DNA from: CAYYYP01 sp964475985
Lineage (GTDB): Bacteria; Bdellovibrionota; UBA1018; CAYHWW01
Assembly (NCBI GenBank): GCA_964475985.1
Contig: CAYYYP010000010.1
Span: 16,756-80,755, forward strand
Length of the DNA stretch: 64,000 bases
Direction of reading: 5' to 3'
This document shows positions 8,593-17,600 of this stretch, one piece after another. How positions within the stretch are numbered: position 1 is the first letter of the stretch; each line of letters begins with the position of its first letter. The notes under the pieces are model-generated. The model was given only the letters and a program-made list of their open reading frames with translations, was not told the origin of the DNA and did not search any database. The translations under genes were made by a program, and so were the position numbers.

Positions 8593-9681
8593 ATGAAACC
8601 AAAAGAACATTTTTTATTTTTAGTTTTATGGATGATTTTTAAGTCGTCTGCCGCTCTGGCCGAAGAAAGAGCTTTCCAGGTTGTAGGACAAATCGGCGAG
8701 CTTCGTTTTCAAAAAGGGCATTTAGAATTTGCAAACTTAAAACCAGACGATGCACCTAAAACAAATTTATTTGGTCAGTACAAAGGTACCGAAGCAGAGA
8801 CCCTGGCCAGGGCCGTGTTTCAGGATAGCGATGTCACGGAAGTTTTAATTACCGGTAAAGATAGTACCGCGAGGCTTCTTTTCAAGGATGATTCTATCGT
8901 TGACCTGGGTCCCGACACCCTTTTGCAAGTGTCCCAATTTGAACTCTCCCCTACATTTCGCAACGTGACCCTACGCTGTTTGCGCGGAAAACTTCGCATC
9001 TTGGTTACTCGAAAATTCGAAGGGAAAAGTACCTACCGAGTTGTGACACCAGGAACCACCACGTGGGTTCGCGGAACGGATTTCGCGGTTCATGCCGTCA
9101 CTCCTGAGGTCGCCGGTAAAGCGCCCTCCCAAACTTTTGTCCTTGGCATTCGCGGCCAGGTGACCACCGATCTGAGTCGCCTCACTAACGATGGACGGAT
9201 CTTTTTACAAACTTTGATTATAAATACTTACAGTTTATTAAACGCCACCTCCGCCAATGGATTCATTCTGCGTCAGGAACTTTCTGATCATTTAGAGGGT
9301 AAGGATTACGAGGCGGCCTATGCTGACCATGCGGCGTTCGGCGATATTCAAGCGCTGCCTTTAGGTCATCCGGTGAACATCGCTGATTTGCCCGGTACGG
9401 GCGTTGGCACCCAAACCGAAAATACGGCAACCATGCCGAATCACGGTCTCTCCCATGAGGGGGATGCATTGGACCAAGAACATCCCCTACCCTTGGCATT
9501 TCAAAAAGTTCGTACTAGCCAGTCGGACAACTTCACAGTGCCTTCTGATCTAGACACTCATCCATGGCATCGCCGCATTGTGGAGGACTTCTGGTTTCCC
9601 GTCTCGTCCGTCATCGTTGGTCCGAGGCTTTTGCCCTATGCTCAGCAAAATATTCACTCACCGGGATGGATCGGGAAATAG
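8593..9681 (+). CDS. FecR-domain exported protein
   Basis: ATG 8593 follows the peptidase stop directly and gives the signal peptide MKPKEHFLFLVLWMIF...AALA, whereas the longer open frame from 8527 lies inside the upstream gene. The region ARLLFKDDSIVDLGPDT...RNVTLRCLRGKLRI...TPGTTTWVRGTDFAV (about residues 100-200) is a FecR domain, a periplasmic beta-rich sensor or ligand module. The C-terminal third is low in recognisable motifs. FecR proteins in such genomes often work with TPR/beta-barrel outer-membrane proteins; one is encoded nearby at 10489-12039. Its stop lies 2 bp from the stop of the convergent DUF2400 gene. Confidence 0.82.
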   Translation: MKPKEHFLFLVLWMIFKSSAALAEERAFQVVGQIGELRFQKGHLEFANLKPDDAPKTNLFGQYKGTEAETLARAVFQDSDVTEVLITGKDSTARLLFKDDSIVDLGPDTLLQVSQFELSPTFRNVTLRCLRGKLRILVTRKFEGKSTYRVVTPGTTTWVRGTDFAVHAVTPEVAGKAPSQTFVLGIRGQVTTDLSRLTNDGRIFLQTLIINTYSLLNATSANGFILRQELSDHLEGKDYEAAYADHAAFGDIQALPLGHPVNIADLPGTGVGTQTENTATMPNHGLSHEGDALDQEHPLPLAFQKVRTSQSDNFTVPSDLDTHPWHRRIVEDFWFPVSSVIVGPRLLPYAQQNIHSPGWIGK

Positions 9682-9683
9682 CT

Positions 9684-10487
9684 CTAGTTCCGATTTCTTT
9701 TTTCCCGCACCGACGTCATGCCCGAACGACAGATGGCAAAATCAAACTTAATGGGATCTAGGGGATCCATTAGGGAGAACTGCCCAGAAATTTCCCGGGC
9801 CGCCCGCCACGAAGGTGCCGACCGTTTTGTCCAACCGGATTCTACCGCCCAGCGCCAAAGGTGAACATCGAGGGGAATTACCAGATGGCTTGCATTTAAT
9901 GACGGCCCTGACCAATGGCCAAAATCTAAAGCATCCTTACGCACCATCCAACGAAACAACATACAAAGGCGTTTGCAGGCCGAACCATTTTTAGGATCAC
10001 TCCACAGAAATGGGATGTGATTTTTTTCAATCACTTCTTTTTGCATTTGGCTTAGGGTTGCACCAAGCACGCCTAGGTCTGAAATCTCCAAATTGCTGAG
10101 CCCGGCCGCCGTATTCTGCACCCAATCTTTTAAAGAACCATTTTTTTCCGTTACTTTTTGTAGTGCAATGATCAGATTTAAAAAATCTTCGGCTTTGTTA
10201 AACCGGTAATAAAATCCTTTGAGGGCTTGGGCTAACCGTGCGGGATCGGTGATTAATACGTGGCGCAAATTTCCAACCTCATTCTCCAGGCGATTCAGCA
10301 AATCCTGGGAGAATTTCCTAATCTGCTCCACCGCCCCGTGGGACATGAGAGCAATGAGCACCGCCGCCACCTGTTGATCCAGCGGATTGGAATATCGATG
10401 CACCCACTCCAACGGATCAAGTTTTAAAAATTCGGGTTTATGAAACTTGAGGAAAATCTCCTCAAGGGTCAAGCTCTCCTGCGCCAT
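9684..10487 (-). CDS. TIGR02757/DUF2400 family protein
   Basis: A 267-aa protein with the family landmarks: an N-terminal helical part (DPLEWVHRYSNPLDQQVAAV), then NGSACKRLCMLFRWMVRKD, VIPLDVHLWRWA and DPIKFDFAICRSG. The family is related by fold to helix-hairpin-helix DNA glycosylases, but its reaction is unknown. The histidine/aspartate in PLDVH and the Cys near the C-terminus are the conserved positions visible here. It lies 1 bp downstream of the TPR/barrel gene on the same strand, so the two are probably co-transcribed. Confidence 0.85.
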   Translation of the reverse strand: MAQESLTLEEIFLKFHKPEFLKLDPLEWVHRYSNPLDQQVAAVLIALMSHGAVEQIRKFSQDLLNRLENEVGNLRHVLITDPARLAQALKGFYYRFNKAEDFLNLIIALQKVTEKNGSLKDWVQNTAAGLSNLEISDLGVLGATLSQMQKEVIEKNHIPFLWSDPKNGSACKRLCMLFRWMVRKDALDFGHWSGPSLNASHLVIPLDVHLWRWAVESGWTKRSAPSWRAAREISGQFSLMDPLDPIKFDFAICRSGMTSVREKRNRN

Positions 10488-10488
10488 C

Positions 10489-12039
10489 TTAGAAAAGAAA
10501 CTCCATGCCTAAGCGGACCACAGCCTGGTCATAACGAAAGCGCTCTACGTTACTCAGCGCGTGACGTAAACTTGCATCAGTCACAAGGGCCGCCAAATCC
10601 GTAAGTTTCAAGCGAGCCGAGATTTGGCCCTGAAATATTTGATCTGAACGATTTAATACTGAAGAAAAGAACTTTGCCCGCTGGTAGGACGCCGCCGCCG
10701 AAAAAGAAAATCTGGAAAACGGGGAACTTTGCATGCCGAGCTCAAACAAATGCGTGTATTCGGAAAACTCACTGCCCTTGGCATGTACGTAAAAAAAACC
10801 GTGGCCCACAAACGGCTCAAACCAAGTCCTCGTTTCAAGGCCAATGCGTGTCCGAGCCGAAACCACCTGGGCGCTGCGATCATTCATGGTATTCTTCACC
10901 GAAATTTCGAAAGGAAAATCCCGCAATCCTACGCTTAAATCCAAGTTCCAACGAAGCCGCGTTTCCTTGGGAAAAAGCGAAAAGGAAAATCTGGCTTGAT
11001 GGAAATTCTCAAGTACATGATTGTAGGTCCTGCCTAACCTAGTTTGGTGGAAGGCGTACCCTAATTGGCACTCGAAATTTTCTCGATCCCAGTAACGCCC
11101 CCAAAGGCTAGGCGACAAAAGCAACGAGTTGGCGAAGTTATAGCTGTTGGTAATCTGCATTATTGCATCGGAGGCAAAGGAAGCTCCGACGCCAAATTTT
11201 TGTGCGTGGGAGGATTGTACTTGAAGGTTAAGGAAGGGCTCAACCCCTTGCGTGCTTTGGGAAGAAATTTCGGGAGGTAAAGATTCGCCGGCTGAAAAAA
11301 GAATGGGGTTACTGTCATGCCTTAGAAATAAGCCAGCGCGTCCGGCCCAACTCCACTCATTTAAGTGTGAGTGCACTAGCCACGCGGTTCTGCGTAACAC
11401 TGGACTCGGGCCCATTTCCGCATCCCTAAGGTGCGTGATGGCATGCCGGCGCATGTGAAAGCGCGCATAGATTTCTCCGGTATAATAGTGAAGGCTCTGG
11501 GCCAGATCGTCCTCGAGCGAAGTTAAGAGGTCTAGTGCATCTTCAAAATGTTTTAGGGCTAAAACATGGTTTTCCCGCCGGTACTCCATGAGGCCCAAGA
11601 GGTAGTGCGCTTGCGCCAATAAATTTGGTTGGGGTGCAGTAAGAAAAAATGATTTCTCATTCTCTAAAAATGCATGAAGCAATTCGCTTGCTGCTTCATC
11701 CTGACCTAGGCCCATTTGGGCCCGGGCTTTGTGAAAATCATAAAAAGGACGCCGAAACGGAGGTGAAGTTTTTTGGGCTTCCTCAAGGCGTTCTAGCGCC
11801 TCGGCAAAATTTCCGGATTGAAGTAAAGAAATGCCAAGGGCTTCCTGGGCTAAATAACACCCAGGCCAAATCTCAAGGGCACTACGCCAAAGTTCACGTC
11901 CATCTTTTTGGGAAAGGAGCCAACCCTTTGTCGTAAGGACTTCACAATCCTGCCGTTGCTTGATGCTCACCGCAGCCTGAACGCTTCCTGCGCAAAAAAG
12001 TATCAGGAAAAAAATCCAACCGTAAAACTTTTTGCTCAC
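10489..12039 (-). CDS. TPR-repeat protein with C-terminal outer-membrane beta-barrel
   Basis: A 516-aa protein starting at GTG 12039, which overlaps the stop of the DapB-like gene (GTGA). Signal peptide MSKKFYGWIFFLILFCAGSVQA. Residues about 45-210 contain tetratricopeptide-like helices (AQEALGISLLQSGNFAEALERL, AQAHYLLGLMEYRRENHVLALKHFEDAL). From about 230 the sequence switches to amphipathic beta strands and ends GMEFLF with a C-terminal phenylalanine, the usual signal for BAM-assembled outer-membrane barrels. The predicted location is the outer membrane with TPRs in the periplasm. A partnership with the FecR protein at 8593-9681 is an inference from how such families cluster. Confidence 0.78.
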   Translation of the reverse strand: MSKKFYGWIFFLILFCAGSVQAAVSIKQRQDCEVLTTKGWLLSQKDGRELWRSALEIWPGCYLAQEALGISLLQSGNFAEALERLEEAQKTSPPFRRPFYDFHKARAQMGLGQDEAASELLHAFLENEKSFFLTAPQPNLLAQAHYLLGLMEYRRENHVLALKHFEDALDLLTSLEDDLAQSLHYYTGEIYARFHMRRHAITHLRDAEMGPSPVLRRTAWLVHSHLNEWSWAGRAGLFLRHDSNPILFSAGESLPPEISSQSTQGVEPFLNLQVQSSHAQKFGVGASFASDAIMQITNSYNFANSLLLSPSLWGRYWDRENFECQLGYAFHQTRLGRTYNHVLENFHQARFSFSLFPKETRLRWNLDLSVGLRDFPFEISVKNTMNDRSAQVVSARTRIGLETRTWFEPFVGHGFFYVHAKGSEFSEYTHLFELGMQSSPFSRFSFSAAASYQRAKFFSSVLNRSDQIFQGQISARLKLTDLAALVTDASLRHALSNVERFRYDQAVVRLGMEFLF

Positions 12040-13076
12040 GAAAAATGGTCCCGCTCCAGTCGACGCACTAAGCCAGGCCGCGCTCGCAGCACGATGGGAA
12101 TTCCCCTTACTAGCGAAGCCACGGCTGCTTGATCGCCCTGCACCCCGCCTTCAATCCATACCGTGAGGGGCGGAAAACCAGCAATAGTGATGCGATCACC
12201 GGGTCTTTCCACATCAAGGGAAATCCGCAAATCGAGTTCCAGCACTTTTTTCCCCTGAACCTCGGCCCAGGTAAACTGCCTAATTCCACAAACATTGCCC
12301 GCACGCACTGGTGAGCCAAGGATGGTGCTCGCCGCAGGAATTTCTTTCAGGGCCAATATGGGCTCAATGGATTGTCCACGATGATCAGTGTTCCAACCCA
12401 AGTGAGCGCTCAAAAAATCCATGGATTCCATGGCGCCAACCAAGCTAATTCTTCCGGCCGTAAGTTGCGCATGAAAATTTTCTTCCGATAAGCCAATTCC
12501 CAGCTTACGTAAAAGCGGGGTTCGCCTCGTAGCGGCATTCACCGTACGAAGGATCCGAATGGATTCTACGCTCTGCACCGTTTGCAAAAAGGCTGCAGGT
12601 AAAACATCCATGATGAAACCGGGATTGACTCCGGTGCCAAGGACCGCGACACCGAATTCCTGCGCAAGCCTATCTAATTCACTCGCAATGGCAGGGTTTT
12701 GAATCCACGGGTAAAAAAGCTCCTCCGTGGATGAAACCACGGGAATACGGGCCTCCAAAATTTCGCGGAGCTGCTCCACTACCACCGATAAATTTGACGC
12801 CGTGGTATGTACGATGACATCGGGGGCACCGATTTTAGCGATGAGTTCCTTTAAGGAGGTACATGCGGGAATGGGCGCCGAACCGGCGGTAAGTTTATGA
12901 CTTTCCACCCACTGACGAGATTCCGGCACGATATCCACCACACCGGCCAATTCAAAAGTTTGATTATAAAAATAACGTTGATTGAGAAGACTTTCAAAGA
13001 CCATGCGCCCAATGTGGCCAAGTCCATAAACAATCACTCGGGTGCGTTTCGTGGAAGTTTCTTTTTGTGGAGTCAT
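12036..13076 (-). CDS. DapB/2,4-diaminopentanoate-dehydrogenase-like NAD(P)-dependent oxidoreductase
   Basis: A Rossmann N-terminus, VIVYGLGHIGRMVFESLL, is followed by VVDIVPES and PDVIVHTTASN, the layout of dihydrodipicolinate reductase-type domains. The mid-region motif GTGVNPGFIMDVLPA matches the diaminopentanoate dehydrogenase/DapB-like group. The start at ATG 13076 is set by AAAGGAA five bases upstream; a non-ATG start six codons earlier is weaker. The substrate cannot be told from sequence. It is translationally coupled to the TPR/barrel gene, with no obvious metabolic link to it. Confidence 0.8.
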   Translation of the reverse strand: MTPQKETSTKRTRVIVYGLGHIGRMVFESLLNQRYFYNQTFELAGVVDIVPESRQWVESHKLTAGSAPIPACTSLKELIAKIGAPDVIVHTTASNLSVVVEQLREILEARIPVVSSTEELFYPWIQNPAIASELDRLAQEFGVAVLGTGVNPGFIMDVLPAAFLQTVQSVESIRILRTVNAATRRTPLLRKLGIGLSEENFHAQLTAGRISLVGAMESMDFLSAHLGWNTDHRGQSIEPILALKEIPAASTILGSPVRAGNVCGIRQFTWAEVQGKKVLELDLRISLDVERPGDRITIAGFPPLTVWIEGGVQGDQAAVASLVRGIPIVLRARPGLVRRLERDHFS

Positions 13077-13187
13077 GGTTTCCTTTTGCAGCACGGGTTC
13101 AGATGAGCCACGGCATAAAATTCCAAAATTTTATTCATCCGTAAACCTCAATTTCGCGAAGAAGCATTCTATGAGATCATCTTTTTT

Positions 13188-13901
13188 ATGAAGCCGCCAA
13201 AGAAACGTTTAGTCCTTTTTGATATTGACGGAACCCTCCTCCGAGGAGGTCCATTCTGGAAAGAAAGTTTTTTACTGAGCTTTGGCGAACACTTGCCGAA
13301 TGTGGAGTTCCCGAAGGTTTCCTTTGGTGGAAAAACTGATCTTCAGATCTGTCGCGAGATGATGGAAGAAAAGGGTTTTACCCCGGAGAAAGTGGAGGAG
13401 TTCATGCACCGCATTGTGGGCTCTTACCTGAACCGAGCCGAAGCGCTTCTGCCGGAACGTGGACATGAAGTCACGATCCTGCCGGGTGTCCGCGAAGTTT
13501 TGCATAAGCTTTCCGAACGAGAAGATGTGGTGTTAGGTTTGCTTACGGGAAATGTGAAACGTGGGGCCGATTTGAAACTTAAAGCCGCGGGGCTTGATCA
13601 GTTTTTTCTTTTTGGCGTTTATGGGGATGATCACTGGGATCGCTACAAACTTCCAAGTCTTGCGCTTAAGCGTGCCAAGGAGAAGTTTGATTACGACTTT
13701 TCTGGCAAACAGATCGTGATCATTGGCGACACAGTGCACGACATCAATTGCGGAAAAAGCATCGGCGTTCGCAGTATTGCCGTAGGCACGGGCCGGGGGA
13801 TTCCGGTGGAGCACCTCATGGCGGCAAACCCTGACTACTTTTTTAAGGACCTTAGTGCGCTGGCGGAAGTCATGGACGCGATACTGGAAGAGCTTGACTG
13901 A
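13188..13901 (+). CDS. HAD-superfamily hydrolase (phosphoglycolate-phosphatase-like)
   Basis: A 237-aa protein with all four HAD motifs: LVLFDIDGTLL (nucleophile Asp), GLLTGNV (motif II Thr), the Lys region YKLPSLALKRA (motif III) and IVIIGDTVHDINCGKSIG (motif IV). The cap between motifs I and II is helical, as in the Gph/PGMB subfamily. It probably dephosphorylates a small organic phosphate in the cytoplasm; the substrate is unknown. It is divergent from the DapB-like gene and ends upstream of palindromic element A. Confidence 0.88.
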   Translation: MKPPKKRLVLFDIDGTLLRGGPFWKESFLLSFGEHLPNVEFPKVSFGGKTDLQICREMMEEKGFTPEKVEEFMHRIVGSYLNRAEALLPERGHEVTILPGVREVLHKLSEREDVVLGLLTGNVKRGADLKLKAAGLDQFFLFGVYGDDHWDRYKLPSLALKRAKEKFDYDFSGKQIVIIGDTVHDINCGKSIGVRSIAVGTGRGIPVEHLMAANPDYFFKDLSALAEVMDAILEELD

Positions 13902-13962
13902 CGTTTTGCCGTCTAAAAAATTGCGCGCAAGAGGCCGGCGTCCATGGAGAAGGCTTGCCACC

Positions 13963-14137
13963 GGCGCATTTAAAAAATCTCCGTAAGGGGACGGGATCCT
14001 AGAGACCTGAGCTGACGCTGGCGCATTTAAAAAATCCCCGTAAAGGGTCTCACGCCCCCAGGATGGGGGGATCCCAAAGCGTGAAGAAGGCAGGATGCCG
14101 TCCCTTTACGGGGATTTTTTAAATGCGCCGGCGTCAG
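13963..14137. repeat. Palindromic element A (bidirectional terminator-like stem with structured tip)
   Basis: Arms 14012-14047 and 14102-14137 are 36-bp inverted repeats with a single mismatch. Each arm carries an A6/T6 run just outside a GC block (CCCCGTAAAGGG), so both strands look like an intrinsic terminator for the convergent HAD and ATPase genes. A partial direct copy of the arm (GGCGCATTTAAAAAATC) lies at 13963-13979 and extends to 13990 with changes. The tip holds TCACGC (14050-14055)/GCGTGA (14079-14084) and a small GGC-AGGAT-GCC hairpin. The tip plan recurs in element B. Confidence 0.75.
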
Positions 14138-14167
14138 TCCATATTCTACTGGATTAATGAATTCTGC

Positions 14168-15244
14168 TTAGGGGCGGATCGGTCTAAAAATTCCGTAGCC
14201 ATAGTTCGGTTCGGTAGGGTTTTGGGAGAGGTCTTGTGTGATGACTTGGACGGCTTGGCGAATGAGTTCTCGGTCGATGTAGATAGGTACGCGAGTGAAT
14301 GTGAGGAGTTGGCGTTCGCTAAAGATCACTTCGAATATTTTTCTGATTTCAAACGGGCTCCCTGAGGTAGCTTCCATGATCGCTTGAGCTACGTCTTTGG
14401 AGAAATCTACAAGATACTGCCCAGACATGCGTTTGAGTTCGGTGTTTATGGAGGCTTCGTCTTCGTAGTGCATGGTGAAACGGCCGATCTGCTGCGTTGG
14501 GTCCGCCTGGTTTAGGGATCCTGTGTTTTGCGTGATTTCTGTGGCGGTTCTTCCAGCGTAGATTAAAACTACTTGTGGTTCCGTAAGTGAATTTACGAAA
14601 GTGTCATGAAATCTTCGGGCGACGTCGTCACCTCTCGAAAGATTTTGGAGTTCGTCGATGGTGATGAAAAGTGATGAACCGACTTGGCGCAATTTTTTTG
14701 CGGCGTCATTGATCGCGTGAGCGAGCTGCGTAGCCGACTTTGGTTTGGCTTTCGCAAATTCTACGAGAATGTTGATCGGGATGGCGTCGTTCGTGGAGAG
14801 CGCATCCATAAGTTCCATTTTAATTTCTTCAATCAATTCGCTTTCATTCAATTCGCTCCAGAGGTCGGCCGAAAAATACCTGGTTACGGCACCCCGCCTG
14901 GCAAACCAATGGCTTAAATTTAAGCCAAGCGTCGTTTTTCCAAAACGCGAACGATCGCTGATCGCAATTCGGTTCGGTACTAAGCGTGGGGGTGCATCGA
15001 TATCGGAGCGAACGAACTGCTCATGCAAACGAACCCAATTCCGGTTAAATAAAATAGGACTACTTCGCGAAAGATTAAGGGGACGATCCGGCAACTCCAC
15101 CACCAGCGCAGAAAAACACCGACGAATAATGGCCGGCGTCTCGATCGAACTAGAAACCGCGTCCGTCGAGCTAAGCAATGTAAAACAAACAAGCCCCGCA
15201 AAAAGAAACCGAAGGGCTAAATAATAGTACCTAAAAACCGCCAT
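14168..15244 (-). CDS. ORC/STAND-like P-loop ATPase with an N-terminal signal or anchor
   Basis: A 358-aa protein. Residues 95-106 ISDRSRFGKTTL occupy the Walker A position but lack its first glycine (Asp instead). SSLFITIDELQN (about 190-201) is the Walker B strand with DE, and VLIYAGRTATEI (about 235) looks like a sensor-1 strand, so the core is an AAA/STAND-type ATPase. The N-terminus has a strong hydrophobic run (ALRFLFAGLVCFTLLSS) suggestive of export or membrane anchoring. A P-loop ATPase facing the periplasm would be unusual, so a single-pass anchor with a cytoplasmic domain is an alternative. The gene is bracketed by palindromic elements A and B. Specific function unknown. Confidence 0.7.
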   Translation of the reverse strand: MAVFRYYYLALRFLFAGLVCFTLLSSTDAVSSSIETPAIIRRCFSALVVELPDRPLNLSRSSPILFNRNWVRLHEQFVRSDIDAPPRLVPNRIAISDRSRFGKTTLGLNLSHWFARRGAVTRYFSADLWSELNESELIEEIKMELMDALSTNDAIPINILVEFAKAKPKSATQLAHAINDAAKKLRQVGSSLFITIDELQNLSRGDDVARRFHDTFVNSLTEPQVVLIYAGRTATEITQNTGSLNQADPTQQIGRFTMHYEDEASINTELKRMSGQYLVDFSKDVAQAIMEATSGSPFEIRKIFEVIFSERQLLTFTRVPIYIDRELIRQAVQVITQDLSQNPTEPNYGYGIFRPIRP

Positions 15245-15300
15245 ATTCGCAGACGCTTCTTTTACATAAAAACTATTTAATCAAGACCTTTCCCAATACG

Positions 15301-15328
15301 CCCCATTCCCCAACCCCACCCAAACCCC
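15301..15328 (-). promoter_or_regulatory. Potential G-quadruplex upstream of the ATPase gene
   Basis: On the minus strand this reads as five G-runs (4, 3, 4, 4 and 4) separated by loops of 3, 1, 2 and 3 bases. That satisfies the standard G3+N1-7 quadruplex pattern. It lies 57-84 bp upstream of the ATG at 15244, on the coding strand, in the leader or promoter of the ATPase gene. A regulatory role is inference only. Confidence 0.4.
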
Positions 15329-15340
15329 GACCAAGCTGAA

Positions 15341-15531
15341 GGCCCAGCGGCGCAAAATTTCTTACCTAAAAGGGTCTCACGCGCCATGGAAGTTCTGGGC
15401 ACGAGCCCAGAACTCGGACCATGCAAAAGGCATGGTCACGGAGCAGGATGCGTAGTGAACGGGCGGATCCCCGCGTGAAGAAGCGCAGGATGCGCGTCCC
15501 TTTTAGGTTAGGAATTTTGCGCCGCGGGGCC
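15341..15531. repeat. Palindromic element B (multi-branched)
   Basis: Arms 15341-15374 and 15498-15531 are 34-bp inverted repeats with three mismatches, unrelated in sequence to the arms of element A. Inside are AGTTCTGGGC (15391-15400)/GCCCAGAACT (15405-15414), GACCATGC (15417-15424)/GCATGGTC (15430-15437), and the A-type tip parts TCTCACGC ... GCGTGAAGAAG plus GCGC-AGGAT-GCGC. The last hairpin differs from GGC-AGGAT-GCC in A, yet still pairs. It sits between the ygiQ-like stop and the upstream region of the ATPase gene. Confidence 0.75.
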
Positions 15532-15537
15532 GTCACG

Positions 15538-17511
15538 TCATCGCGAATCGAGGAACAGTTTTTGCCCCAGTTTTGCCGTAGGCACCATACGCTTAGACTT
15601 GCCCCAATCCCGTCTGATCCGTCGCAAAACATCGCCCTTTTTGTACTGCCTTAAAATAGAAACGTGCTCTGGCTTATGCGGTTGAAGCAACGCTTGTTGA
15701 ATGCCACGATCCTCTTTGGTTTTTGCCACAAAGAGTTGTTTTTTCGTCATGGGGTCAATGCCGGTCCAATACATTGCCGTAGCTAAAGTCATAGGCGTTG
15801 GAATGAAAGCTTGCACCTGCTGCAGCCGCCAGCCCTCCGCCGTCATGTAGTCCGTAACTTTTTCCATCGCTTCGTGGGTCGTGCCCGGAAAACCCGAAAT
15901 GAAATACGGAACTAAATACTGCTCTTTGCCCACTTCCTTCGAAGTTTTCTCAAAAAAATCTTTAAACTCATCAAAACATCCGAGTGATGGTTTTTTCATG
16001 AGATGCAAAACATCCATGTCCAAATGTTCCGGAGCAACTTTTAAGTGCCCCCCAACATGATGCTCAATGAGATCATGCAAATATTCTTTTCCAGCTTTTT
16101 TATCGGCTAGTGCAAGGTCGTACCGGAGCCCTGAGGCCACCATAATTTTTTTCATGCCGGGCACTTTTCTAGCCTTCTTAAGCAAGTCGACTTGAGGAGT
16201 GTGATCCGTGTGCAAGTGCGGACAAACTTTAGGGTGAACGCAAGAAAGCTTACGACACTTGCTCTGAATCTCCGTGCTCTTGCAACGCAGCTGATACATA
16301 TTTGCGGTGGGCCCACCGATGTCGCTGACCTGCCCCTTAAAGTCAGGAACGTCATTGAGGTTCCGCAGTTCTTTAAGAATAGAATCTTCGGAACGAGACT
16401 GAACAATACGACCTTGATGAAGTGTTATGGCGCAAAAAGAACAGCCGCCAAAACATCCGCGTGTAGACGCTACGCTAAACCGAATCATATCGGCGGCGGG
16501 AATGCGCTCGCGGTAGGAAGGGTGTGCTTCTTTGGTAAACGGCAATTCATAAAGTGCATCAAGTTCGGGAGTTGTGAGCGGCAAAGCTGGAGAATTGCAA
16601 ACTACTGCGCGCGAGCCATGATATTGCACCAGCTTCCGGCCGTTATAGGGACTTGCTTCGTACTCAATGAAATAAGCGGCCTTGGCAAATTTCTTTTTGT
16701 CCTCTTTCACTTCTTCGTAGGAAGGGAGCGTTAAGCGATATTCCAAATTGCGCGCTTCTTCTTTGGTAGTGACATAGGCCATGCCGCGTTCTTTTTTGAG
16801 ATTCGCCAATGCTGCCTGAACTTCTGGTTGATCCAAATCTAGCGGCGCTTTCACCATTTCCTGAGCCTTCACAAAGTCTTCTACGATACGCCTAAGCTGA
16901 TGTTCGCCCATCCCAAAAACCATGAGATCGGATTGAAGTTCCGTCAGTACCGAAGCCCGAATGCGATTCTGCCAATAGTCATAATGCGCAAGCCTTCGTA
17001 AACTTACCTCGACCCCACCAACGACTTGCACTGTTTTTGGAAACGCAAGCCTGGCCCATTTGGAATATTCGATGCTCGCATAATCCGGACGGCGTCCACC
17101 TTTGCCAGACTCAGAATACATATCGTCTGAACGTGGTTTCTTATTCGCCGTGTAATTGTTGATCATGCTATCAACCGTGCCGGCAGAGATGCCTACAAAA
17201 AGACGCGGAGTTCCAAATTGTCGAAAATCCTCCAATGTTTCTTCAATTTTTCCAAATCTTGGTTGAGCAAGTATTCCTACCTTAAGGCCCATGCTTTCCA
17301 GAAGCCTACCGATCATGGCCACCCCAAACGTAGGATGATCCACATAGGCATCACCACTTACCAAAAGCACGTCAAGCTCCGTCCATCCGCGATAGTTCAT
17401 CTCGGTGCGGGACATCGGTAAAAAACGACGAGCCCTAGTTTTGGGGGTTTCTACTTCGGAGAGGGGTATGAATTGATGCGGAGCTTTTGGGGCAGAATTT
17501 TCTGGAGTCAT
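15538..17511 (-). CDS. ygiQ: YgiQ-family radical SAM protein
   Basis: A 657-aa protein from ATG 17511 (the frame is open further upstream, to 17661, but that overlaps the divergent gene). The 4Fe-4S/SAM motif is STRGCFGGCSFCAI (CxxxCxxC). It is preceded by a cobalamin-binding-like N-terminal region (LDVLLVSGDAYVDHPTFGVA) characteristic of UPF0313/YgiQ. Extra Cys clusters follow (CKSTEIQSKCRKLSCVHPKVC), as in the family. The C-terminal region FIPTPMTLATAMYWTGIDP also matches. The chemistry is unknown. The stop lies just beyond palindromic element B. Confidence 0.88.
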   Translation of the reverse strand: MTPENSAPKAPHQFIPLSEVETPKTRARRFLPMSRTEMNYRGWTELDVLLVSGDAYVDHPTFGVAMIGRLLESMGLKVGILAQPRFGKIEETLEDFRQFGTPRLFVGISAGTVDSMINNYTANKKPRSDDMYSESGKGGRRPDYASIEYSKWARLAFPKTVQVVGGVEVSLRRLAHYDYWQNRIRASVLTELQSDLMVFGMGEHQLRRIVEDFVKAQEMVKAPLDLDQPEVQAALANLKKERGMAYVTTKEEARNLEYRLTLPSYEEVKEDKKKFAKAAYFIEYEASPYNGRKLVQYHGSRAVVCNSPALPLTTPELDALYELPFTKEAHPSYRERIPAADMIRFSVASTRGCFGGCSFCAITLHQGRIVQSRSEDSILKELRNLNDVPDFKGQVSDIGGPTANMYQLRCKSTEIQSKCRKLSCVHPKVCPHLHTDHTPQVDLLKKARKVPGMKKIMVASGLRYDLALADKKAGKEYLHDLIEHHVGGHLKVAPEHLDMDVLHLMKKPSLGCFDEFKDFFEKTSKEVGKEQYLVPYFISGFPGTTHEAMEKVTDYMTAEGWRLQQVQAFIPTPMTLATAMYWTGIDPMTKKQLFVAKTKEDRGIQQALLQPHKPEHVSILRQYKKGDVLRRIRRDWGKSKRMVPTAKLGQKLFLDSR

Positions 17512-17600
17512 TTTAGGAAAACCTTTTCGTGGAACATATAAATCATGGGGTTTAGGGAACAAAAGAGGTTTGACTTCATTACCACAAGTTAGGGTCCGAA

